From an uncultured Eubacteriales bacterium (GTDB taxonomy: Bacteria > Bacillota > Clostridia > Lachnospirales > Bianqueaceae), in contig CABUPM010000042.1 of NCBI GenBank assembly GCA_902493345.1, positions 1-19,879 on the forward strand: DNA of 19,879 nt. Direction: 5' to 3'. The position numbers and the translations under genes are program-made. The notes beneath the pieces were generated by a model that saw nothing but the letters and a program-made list of their open reading frames with translations, was not told the DNA's origin and made no database searches. This document shows, piece after piece, positions 13,269 to 19,282 of this stretch (position 1 is the stretch's first letter; each line of letters begins with the position of its first letter).

Positions 13269-14045
13269 ATGATTGCTCAGATTGTGGACCGTACAAGGCA
13301 GCGGGTTGCCCAGGAGAAAAAGTCCAGAAAGAACCGGGAGATTCAGCTGCGTGCGGAGTCGATGCCACGCGGAGAATTTGAAGTAGAGCGGGAACTGGCA
13401 AGGAAAGGTCTGTCGCTGATCTGTGAGATTAAGAAGGCGTCCCCGGATATGGGTGTGATCGTGCCGTACTTTCCATATGTCAATATGGCACAGGAGTACG
13501 CGGCGGCAGGTGTGCCCCTGATATCGGTTTGGACGGAGCCCTATTTTTATCTGGGTTCGGAAGAGTATCTGCGGGAGATAGCGGCGAAGGTTATGGTGCC
13601 GGTGATCGATAAAGATTTTGTAATCGATGAATACCAGATATACAAAGCAAGATACAATGGAGCGACCGGGATTTTTCTGATGGCCGGGATCTTGAGCCTG
13701 GCAGAGTTAATGGAATATATTCGTATCTGTGATCGGCTGGGGATGAGCGCGCTGGTAGAGGTCTATACAGAGGCAGAAGTGCAGCAGGCGGTACAGGCCG
13801 GAGCCAGAGTGATCGTGATCAACAATCGGGATCTGGAGACGTTTGCGGTCGATATTGAACACAGTATTCAGCTGAGCGCCGGAATACCGCATGGAATATA
13901 CAAAGTCTCAGAAGGCGGCATCAAGACGCAGGAGCAGGTGCAGCGGCTTCAGGAGGCGGGAATGGACGGCTTGCTGTTGAGTGAGGTACTGATGCGCGGT
14001 CAGGATCGTAAAACGATGATCCGTTATCTGAAAGGAGAATTATGA
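13269..14045 (+). CDS. Indole-3-glycerol-phosphate synthase-like protein (divergent TrpC)
   Basis: A 258-residue (beta/alpha)8-barrel protein clearly related to TrpC, which closes CdRP to indole-3-glycerol phosphate in tryptophan synthesis. Conserved features are CEIKKASP (Glu53, Lys55), SVWTEPYFYLGSEEYL, DKDFVIDEYQI with catalytic-type Lys115, LVEVY (Glu164) and INNRDLETF. Several normally invariant positions differ: RKDF reads DKDF, the SESGI phosphate loop reads SEGGI (214-218), and the last phosphate loop, usually VGES or IGSS, reads LSEV (237-240). The general acid/base residues are retained but phosphate binding is altered, and no other trp genes are near. The ATG at 13269 is 12 bases from AGGAGG; a three-codon frame (13261-13272) lies between and ends in ATGA on this start. 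The next gene also overlaps by ATGA. Confidence 0.8.
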   Translation: MIAQIVDRTRQRVAQEKKSRKNREIQLRAESMPRGEFEVERELARKGLSLICEIKKASPDMGVIVPYFPYVNMAQEYAAAGVPLISVWTEPYFYLGSEEYLREIAAKVMVPVIDKDFVIDEYQIYKARYNGATGIFLMAGILSLAELMEYIRICDRLGMSALVEVYTEAEVQQAVQAGARVIVINNRDLETFAVDIEHSIQLSAGIPHGIYKVSEGGIKTQEQVQRLQEAGMDGLLLSEVLMRGQDRKTMIRYLKGEL

Positions 14046-14698
14046 GACAGATTGAAGCAATCGGTTTTGATCTGGACGGGACGTTGTGGAACTCCACGGC
14101 GCCGGTCCTGAGAGCATGGCAGAGAATCTGCCGGAAGGATCCGAGAGTCAAAAAAATACCGCAGGAGTCGGACATCCGCGGTATTATGGGGCTTACATTG
14201 GAGGAGATTGCCAGGAGGCTGTTCCCGGATCTTTCGCTGGAACAGGGAATGGAGATACTGGAAGAATGCTGCGAGGAGGAGAGGCAGGAGATCTGCCGGA
14301 CCGGCGGACAGCTCTTTGAAGGCCTGGAGGATACGCTCCGGGAGTTGTCTAAGGACTATCCGCTGTATATCGTGAGCAACTGCCACTCCGGCTATATCGA
14401 GGCCTTTCTGGAATACCACCGGCTGGGGCAATATTTCTGTGATCATGAGGATTACGGGACGACATACCTGCCTAAGGGAGAGAATATCCGGCTGGTGATG
14501 GAGCGCAACCATTGGAAGAACAGTATCTACATAGGCGATACAGAAGGGGATCGGAAGGCGGCGCTGACAGCGGGGATTCCGTTTATTCACGCGGCATATG
14601 GTTTTGGACAGGTGCAGGAAGCGTCCCGGCGTCTACAGGATATCCGTGAGCTTCCCGGTCTTTTGCGGTCAGCGGATTTTCTGGCGCAGAGTGAGTAA
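14042..14698 (+). CDS. HAD family hydrolase (phosphatase-like)
   Basis: A 218-residue haloacid-dehalogenase superfamily protein, probably a small-molecule phosphatase. The four motifs are visible: DLDGT with nucleophile Asp10 and acid Asp12, VSN at 111-113, Lys145, and IGDTEGD with Asp166 and Asp170. A helical cap lies between motifs I and II, as in phosphoglycolate-phosphatase-like members. Tyr-Trp-type specificity residues cannot be read. It starts within the stop of the TrpC-like gene, so the pair is co-translated and may act on related substrates. Its last 30 bases overlap the 3' end of sigF on the other strand, and no terminator lies between them. Confidence 0.88.
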   Translation: MRQIEAIGFDLDGTLWNSTAPVLRAWQRICRKDPRVKKIPQESDIRGIMGLTLEEIARRLFPDLSLEQGMEILEECCEEERQEICRTGGQLFEGLEDTLRELSKDYPLYIVSNCHSGYIEAFLEYHRLGQYFCDHEDYGTTYLPKGENIRLVMERNHWKNSIYIGDTEGDRKAALTAGIPFIHAAYGFGQVQEASRRLQDIRELPGLLRSADFLAQSE

Positions 14699-15343
14699 AA
14701 TTCTTTTTTCCATACGGCAGACTTGCACCTGGCTCAGACCCAGCCGCCTGGCGGTTTCGGTCTGGGTCAGGTTTTTATAATAGCGCAGCTCAATCAGACG
14801 GCGTTCTGATTCGGGCAGGGCCTGGAGGCTGTCCGACAGGTCCAGACGGTCTTCCAGAGGTGTGGATGGCGGAGAGGCAGCAAGCGTATCGGCCAGACAG
14901 AATCCTTCTTCTTTGCTGTTGAGAGGCGTCTCCAGGGAAAAGACCGGCGCGGAAGTATTCAGAGCCAGCAGCAGTGTTTCACGATCAAGCGACAACGCGC
15001 GGCAGAGTTCCTCAATGGTAGGGGCTTTGCCGTTTTTGTTTTCTGCTTCCTGCTGATATCGGCGTACGATACCGCAGAGACGGCCGAATTCCCGGCTGCA
15101 TTTTACAGGTCGGTTTTCCCGGAGATACCGGCGGATTTCCCCGGTAATATACGGTACGGCATAAGAGGAAAATGAAGCGCCGTAGGCGGAATCATAGCGG
15201 TCCGCTGCTTGAATCAGGCCGATCTGACCGTATTGGATGAGATCCTCCGGGTCGCTTCGGCCATCGGACAGGCGGGCCGCTACCATGCGGACCAGGCCGA
15301 GATTGTCCAGAATCAGCCGCTCTCTGAGATCACTGCGTTCCAT
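14669..15343 (-). CDS. sigF: RNA polymerase sporulation sigma factor sigma-F
   Basis: A 224-residue sigma-70 family factor directing early forespore transcription. Region 2 is visible as DLIQYGQIGLIQAADRYD and FSSYAVPYITGEIRRYLR (34-75), region 3 around 80-125, and region 4 with its helix-turn-helix at about 182-214 (LIELRYYKNLTQTETARRLG, then SQVQVCRMEKRIL). It is shorter than B. subtilis SigF (about 255), mainly at the N-terminus, but complete in the core regions. Its ATG lies inside the end of spoIIAB (14-base overlap), so translation is coupled to that of its anti-sigma factor. Together with spoIIAA and spoIIAB this settles the identity as sigma-F rather than another sporulation sigma. 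Confidence 0.96.
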   Translation of the reverse strand: MERSDLRERLILDNLGLVRMVAARLSDGRSDPEDLIQYGQIGLIQAADRYDSAYGASFSSYAVPYITGEIRRYLRENRPVKCSREFGRLCGIVRRYQQEAENKNGKAPTIEELCRALSLDRETLLLALNTSAPVFSLETPLNSKEEGFCLADTLAASPPSTPLEDRLDLSDSLQALPESERRLIELRYYKNLTQTETARRLGLSQVQVCRMEKRILLTLRQKIR

Positions 15344-15758
15344 CGCCCAGCTTCTTGGTCATGGTGACGGTGGTGCCGGAGCCGGGAGAGGAGACGACAT
15401 CCACAGAATCCATGAAGCTTTCCATCAGGGTAAATCCCAACCCGGAGCGTTCCAGATCCGGCCGGGAGGTATAGAGAGGCATCATGGCCTGGCGGATATC
15501 CGCCATCCCGACACCGTGGTCTTCGACGGAGACGGTCAGAAGGTTGCCGGATAGGCGGGCGTTGAGGCAGACAGCGCCTTCCTCCTTGGCATAGCCGTGG
15601 ATAATGGCGTTGGTAACGGCCTCAGAGACGGCCGTGCGGATGTCGTCCAGCTCCTCCAGCGTTGGGTCCAGGCGCGCGGCAAAGGCGCAGACTGCGGCCC
15701 GCGCAAAGGCTTCATTGGGGGAGGAGCTGTCAAATTCGAGATGAAAATAGGGTTCCAT
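15330..15758 (-). CDS. spoIIAB: Anti-sigma F factor SpoIIAB
   Basis: A 142-residue GHKL-type serine kinase that binds and inhibits sigma-F and phosphorylates SpoIIAA. The N box SEAVTNAIIHGY (45-56), the G1 box EDHGVGM with Asp80, and the G2 box ERSGLGFTLMESF are all present, closely resembling the B. subtilis protein. A second ATG two codons earlier (15764) overlaps the spoIIAA stop, but it is only one base from AAAGGAG; the ATG at 15758, seven bases away, is the better start. The gene begins two bases after the spoIIAA stop and overlaps sigF by 14 bases. Confidence 0.96.
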   Translation of the reverse strand: MEPYFHLEFDSSSPNEAFARAAVCAFAARLDPTLEELDDIRTAVSEAVTNAIIHGYAKEEGAVCLNARLSGNLLTVSVEDHGVGMADIRQAMMPLYTSRPDLERSGLGFTLMESFMDSVDVVSSPGSGTTVTMTKKLGDGTQ

Positions 15759-15760
15759 AA

Positions 15761-16123
15761 TCATACTCCTTTCGTAAGGCGTAAGGCTGCCGGATAATCC
15801 GGCGCTTCCTGTACGATTCTGTAGAGTCCGGACATGGTAAAGATCTTATGCAGACGCGGAGAGACATGAATCAGCACAACCTGGCCGCCCAGAAGAGCGG
15901 CTTTTTTGCTGCGCCCCAGAATCAGGCCGATGGCGGAGCTGTCCATAAAATCCAACCCGGAAAAATCAAAAATCATATGCAGGGCGCGGCAGTCGTCATA
16001 AGAATTGTCAATGCGGCCGCGTGCGGATTCGCAGTAGTGGTGGTCCAATTCTCCCAGCACATGGATGATAAGACAGTTGTCACGAGATTCCATACGCAGC
16101 GAGGGATCGTTTGGATGAGACAT
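15761..16123 (-). CDS. spoIIAA: Anti-sigma F factor antagonist SpoIIAA
   Basis: A 120-residue STAS-domain protein. When unphosphorylated it displaces sigma-F from SpoIIAB. The phosphorylated serine lies in DFMDSSAIGLILGR: Ser62, matching Ser58 of B. subtilis in the DSS motif. The usual glycine after DSS is Ala here (DSSAIG for DSSGLG). The open frame runs upstream to 16210, but the ATG at 16123 follows GGAGGTG and gives the family N-terminus. First gene of the spoIIA operon; a Spo0A box and a promoter lie in the short region upstream. Confidence 0.95.
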   Translation of the reverse strand: MSHPNDPSLRMESRDNCLIIHVLGELDHHYCESARGRIDNSYDDCRALHMIFDFSGLDFMDSSAIGLILGRSKKAALLGGQVVLIHVSPRLHKIFTMSGLYRIVQEAPDYPAALRLTKGV

Positions 16124-16144
16124 AAGGACACCTCCATGGAAAAA

Positions 16145-16172
16145 ATTGTAATTGTATATAATACAGTGTAAA
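16145..16172 (-). promoter_or_regulatory. Candidate promoter of the spoIIA operon
   Basis: On the minus strand: TTTACA (16172-16167), 16 bases, TACAAT (16150-16145). It is a fair vegetative-type promoter with a start near 16138 and a very short leader. In Bacillus this operon uses sigma-H, but I could not find a good sigma-H box here. Confidence 0.45.
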
Positions 16173-16202
16173 GGGTAGAATAGGAAAAAGCAAGCAAAAT
16201 CG

Positions 16203-16209
16203 TTCGACA
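16203..16209 (-). promoter_or_regulatory. Spo0A box upstream of spoIIAA
   Basis: TGTCGAA on the minus strand is an exact match to the Spo0A binding consensus (TGNCGAA). It is centred about 68 bases before the predicted spoIIA start, a position typical for Spo0A activation. A second 6/7 match (CGGCGAA, 16233-16227 minus) lies 24 bases further upstream in the same orientation. Confidence 0.7.
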
Positions 16210-16220
16210 AATTTTATCGT

Positions 16221-16250
16221 GTATAATTCGCCGCCGGACATGACAGACTA
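16221..16250 (+). promoter_or_regulatory. Sigma-G-type promoter of the spoVA operon
   Basis: GTATA at 16221-16225, 18 bases, then CAGACTA at 16244-16250. This matches the forespore sigma-G pattern (GHATR, N18, CATWHTA) at 5/5 and 6/7, and spoVA is a sigma-G operon in Bacillus. Transcription would start near 16257, just ahead of the GGGAGG ribosome site. Confidence 0.65.
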
Positions 16251-16272
16251 ACCGAAGGAAGGGAGGATCCTT

Positions 16273-16932
16273 ATGGAGATACTGTATTTTAAGGCGCCCA
16301 GGACGGTCAATATTATCAGCAAGCGTGCGATTACTGTAAGCGATCTGGGAGAGCTTACAGGAAAACCAGAGATCGTTCATCAGGCTAAGAAACTGGAAGT
16401 TACACACTTAAGCGGTGGGGAGAAGGAACGGCGCCTGATCAGTATCATGGACGTGATCGAGACGGTGCAGAGAAACCTTAAGGACACCTGCGTGATCAAT
16501 ACGGGAGCGCAGGATATCATCCTATCCTATAAGCCCATGGCAGAAGTCAAAAAGAGCCAAACACTGGACAGAATCAAAACGGCGCTGATCTGCGCGGTTC
16601 TGTTCTTTGGAGGAATGTTCGCGATCATGACCTTTCACACGGATGCTGGTGTACCAGATGTTTTTGTCGAGGTCAACCGTATTTTTACGGGACAGGAGGA
16701 TCCCAGACCCTTCTGGCTGATTGGGGCCTACGCGATTGGAATCACAATCGGAATCACGCTCTTTTTCAATCATTTTTCCAAGAAGAGGCTGTCGGAGGAT
16801 CCGACACCGGTGGAAGTAGAGTTTGCCGATTACGAGAAAAAGGTGCAGGATTGCCTACAGGAGATTCTGTCCGATGATATCGACTATGGCCCGGGAAGAC
16901 TTTCAGGCAGCACCGAGGAGGCGGAACGATGA
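16273..16932 (+). CDS. spoVAA: Stage V sporulation protein AA
   Basis: A 219-residue protein, first of the spoVA operon, whose products form the channel that brings dipicolinic acid into the forespore and releases it on germination. The N-terminal 100 residues form a soluble domain (EILYFKAPRTV start, LDRIKTALICA junction). Two membrane segments follow at about 101-117 and 156-172, then a charged C-terminal tail. Length and layout fit SpoVAA. The ATG follows GGGAGGATC at proper spacing. Its stop overlaps the spoVAB start (ATGA). Confidence 0.92.
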   Translation: MEILYFKAPRTVNIISKRAITVSDLGELTGKPEIVHQAKKLEVTHLSGGEKERRLISIMDVIETVQRNLKDTCVINTGAQDIILSYKPMAEVKKSQTLDRIKTALICAVLFFGGMFAIMTFHTDAGVPDVFVEVNRIFTGQEDPRPFWLIGAYAIGITIGITLFFNHFSKKRLSEDPTPVEVEFADYEKKVQDCLQEILSDDIDYGPGRLSGSTEEAER

Positions 16933-17357
16933 GGATCATGGCGGAGATCTTTATAGGCCTGGCCTGCGGTCTGACGGTGGCAGGCGGCGTATTCGCGGTG
17001 ATTGTGATTATCGGTATTGTGCCGCGTATGGCGCAGCTGAGTGGCGGACGCAGGCATATCCTGCTGTATGAAAACTGTATCGCCGGTGGGATCACAACCG
17101 GGGCGTGGAGTCTCTTGTTTCCGATGAATCTGCAATGGATCGGACAGGCAGGCAATGTCGTCAGCGGATTATTTTTCGGCGTGTTCGTCGGGTGTCTGGC
17201 GGTTGCGATTGCCGAGGTGCTGGATGTAATACCTATATTGTGCCGCCGAAGCAAGATGACGCAGAAGCTCCCGTGGATGCTGCTGGCACTTAGCCTGGGA
17301 AAAACGGTAGGTGTATTTTTGTATTTTGGTGTACCAGGATTTACACAATATCAGTAA
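16929..17357 (+). CDS. spoVAB: Stage V sporulation protein AB
   Basis: A 142-residue membrane protein with about four hydrophobic segments, starting IFIGLACGLTVAGGVFAVIVIIGIVPR, then VSGLFFGVFVGCLAVAIAEVLDVIPI, and LALSLGKTVGVFLYFGVPG at the end. The IAEVLDVIPI and GKTVGVFLYF stretches are typical of SpoVAB. The start at 16929 has GAGGAGG 7 bases upstream; a second ATG three codons later is less well placed. It overlaps spoVAA by ATGA and is 14 bases ahead of spoVAC. Confidence 0.93.
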   Translation: MRIMAEIFIGLACGLTVAGGVFAVIVIIGIVPRMAQLSGGRRHILLYENCIAGGITTGAWSLLFPMNLQWIGQAGNVVSGLFFGVFVGCLAVAIAEVLDVIPILCRRSKMTQKLPWMLLALSLGKTVGVFLYFGVPGFTQYQ

Positions 17358-17371
17358 AAGGAGAACCGCGT

Positions 17372-17830
17372 ATGAATATGACGGAGCAGGGCAAACGGGC
17401 GTACCGGCTGAGAGTCAGCCATGTATGTCCGCAGACGAACCTCTTGAGCGGATGCGCGAAAGCGTTTTTGGTGGGGGGAACGATCTGTATGCTGGGACAA
17501 CTCTTGCTGGAGGCTTATATGGGAATGGGACTGGCCAGACAGGAGGCGCAGACCTGGGTCAGCGTGACATTGATCTTTCTCAGTGCGATGGCAACAGGAT
17601 TGGGCTGGTATGACAATCTGGGAAAGTTCGCGGGCGCGGGTTCGATCATTCCGATTACGGGCTTTGCCAACGGAGTTGTGGCGTCTGCCATTGAATTTAA
17701 AAAAGAGGGATTTATTCTGGGACTCGGAGCCAAGCTGTTCACAATCGCCGGGCCGGTGATCCTGTACGGATTGTTGGCATCTTCCGGAGTAGGGCTGATC
17801 TATTCTCTGATATTAACATTGGGAGGCTGA
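17372..17830 (+). CDS. spoVAC: Stage V sporulation protein AC
   Basis: A 152-residue membrane protein; SpoVAC from Bacillus behaves as a mechanosensitive channel and is part of the DPA channel. A cytoplasmic N-terminus is followed by hydrophobic segments, then the family stretch GLGWYDNLGKFAGAG with IPITGFANGV, and LGLGAKLFTIAGPVI. The start has AAAAGGAG at good spacing. The same GWY/FAGAG/PxTGF core recurs in SpoVAE encoded two genes later, showing the two are paralogues. Confidence 0.96.
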   Translation: MNMTEQGKRAYRLRVSHVCPQTNLLSGCAKAFLVGGTICMLGQLLLEAYMGMGLARQEAQTWVSVTLIFLSAMATGLGWYDNLGKFAGAGSIIPITGFANGVVASAIEFKKEGFILGLGAKLFTIAGPVILYGLLASSGVGLIYSLILTLGG

Positions 17831-17833
17831 CCT

Positions 17834-18850
17834 ATGAAGTGTCATCATATCGGTTTACAGAGCGTCGCGTTTGAGAATCCGCCCTATATCCTGCAGGCAG
17901 CTTCCGCCGGAGGAATTCTGGAGCAGCAGGGCCCACTTGGAAAGAATCTGGATATCGCGTTGGCGGATGAGATGAATCATGAAAAGTCCTGGGAAAAGGC
18001 GGAGAGCCAGATGGTACTGAGTACGATCCGGCGTGTGATCCAGAAGTCAGGATTGGAACGCTCACAGATTCAGTATATTTTTGCGGGGGATCTGATGAAT
18101 CAAGTAACGGCCTCCGGATTTGCCATGCGCGAACTGTCGATTCCTTTTTTCGGCTTGTATGGGGCCTGTTCGACGATGGGGGAATCCATCCAGCTGGCGG
18201 CAATGATAGTGGCAGGTGGCTTTGCGAGATATGCAGTGGCCGAAGCGTCGAGCCATTTCTGTGCGGCGGAAAAGCAGTTTCGGCAGCCCTTGGCCTATGG
18301 CGGACAGCGCCCGCTGTATGCCACCAGGACGGTGACTGGAAGCGGAGCGGTGATTGTAGGATATGAGGGTAAGCCCATGGCCCGGATTACCCGGCTGACA
18401 ACAGGACGGGTAGTGGATTTTGGAATTAAGGACGCCAATAACATGGGGGCCAGTATGGCTCCGGCAGCGGCACATACGATCAGCCAACATTTGAAGGATT
18501 TTGAGGAGGAGCCGGAAGCTTATGACCGGATTTTTACCGGAGATCTGGGACAATATGGTTTGCAGCTGGCAGGCGAGCTGGTGGAGAGGGACGGATATGA
18601 TATTAAGGATCGTTTGAGCGACTGTGGTTTGATTGTATATGACAGGGAAAGCCAGGATGTTCATGCGGGCGGCAGCGGGTGCGGCAGCAGTGCTTTGACA
18701 CTGGTAAATTATATTTTGCCCGCAATGATGGAGGGGCAGTATAGAAAGGTGCTTTTCGTACCGACCGGTGCGCTTCTGTCGCCATTGTCTACGCAGCAGG
18801 GGGAATCGATCCCTGGAATCGCGCAGGCGGTTGTATTGGAAGCGGTATAA
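17834..18850 (+). CDS. spoVAD: Stage V sporulation protein AD
   Basis: A 338-residue soluble, thiolase-fold protein of the same length as characterised SpoVAD, which binds dipicolinic acid at the inner spore membrane. Conserved segments include FAGDLMNQVTASGFAMREL, FFGLYGACSTMGE with the buried Cys of the former thiolase site, GSGAVIVG, and DCGLIVYDRESQDVHAGGSG. The frame is intact. It starts 3 bases after the spoVAC stop, with GGGAGG in the end of that gene as ribosome site. Confidence 0.97.
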   Translation: MKCHHIGLQSVAFENPPYILQAASAGGILEQQGPLGKNLDIALADEMNHEKSWEKAESQMVLSTIRRVIQKSGLERSQIQYIFAGDLMNQVTASGFAMRELSIPFFGLYGACSTMGESIQLAAMIVAGGFARYAVAEASSHFCAAEKQFRQPLAYGGQRPLYATRTVTGSGAVIVGYEGKPMARITRLTTGRVVDFGIKDANNMGASMAPAAAHTISQHLKDFEEEPEAYDRIFTGDLGQYGLQLAGELVERDGYDIKDRLSDCGLIVYDRESQDVHAGGSGCGSSALTLVNYILPAMMEGQYRKVLFVPTGALLSPLSTQQGESIPGIAQAVVLEAV

Positions 18851-18862
18851 GGAGGAGAGACG

Positions 18863-19216
18863 ATGGAATGGTTCAATGCGTTTTGGGTGGGCGGTCTGAT
18901 CTGTGTCGTAGGACAGATTTTATTGCAGCGGACGCAGCTGACCCCGGCCAGAATCGTTGTGATCTTTGTGGTGGCAGGAGCGATTCTGGGAGGGCTGGGA
19001 TGGTATGAGCCTCTGGTGGAATTTGCCGGAGCCGGCGCAACAGTCCCGCTGACGGGGTTCGGATACAGCCTGAGTAAAGGCGTTATCGAAGAGGTACAGA
19101 GTGCCGGTTGGATCGGTGTCTTAACCGGCGGACTGAAAGCGACAGCTGCCGGAATCGCTGCCGCCGTGATCTTTGGCTTTGTGGGCGCGGTATTGTTTCA
19201 ACCGAAACTCAAATAA
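18863..19216 (+). CDS. spoVAE: Stage V sporulation protein AE
   Basis: A 117-residue membrane protein with about three to four hydrophobic segments; size matches B. subtilis SpoVAEb. It carries GLGWYEPLVEFAGAG and VPLTGFGYSLSKGV, the core shared with SpoVAC, and ends in AAAVIFGFVGAVLFQPK. It follows spoVAD by 12 bases with GGAGGAGAG as ribosome site. It is the last spoVA gene: no SpoVAEa or SpoVAF follows. No clear terminator is visible before the next promoter. Confidence 0.96.
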   Translation: MEWFNAFWVGGLICVVGQILLQRTQLTPARIVVIFVVAGAILGGLGWYEPLVEFAGAGATVPLTGFGYSLSKGVIEEVQSAGWIGVLTGGLKATAAGIAAAVIFGFVGAVLFQPKLK

Positions 19217-19231
19217 AAAACGCTTCAGAGA

Positions 19232-19260
19232 TTGCAAAATATTCAGAAAAGTGATACAAT
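19232..19260 (+). promoter_or_regulatory. Sigma-A-type promoter for the right-edge gene
   Basis: TTGCAA at 19232-19237, 17 bases, TACAAT at 19255-19260 preceded by TGA (extended -10). Start of transcription near 19267, immediately before the AAGGAGGG ribosome site at 19269-19276. Confidence 0.65.
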
Positions 19261-19282
19261 ATTCCTCGAAGGAGGGATATTG

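Noticed and set aside
16210..16240. Possible sigma-H promoter for spoIIA
   Set aside because: A GAATT-like -35 and GTCGAAC-like -10 are present on the minus strand, but their 16-base spacing is wrong for sigma-H.
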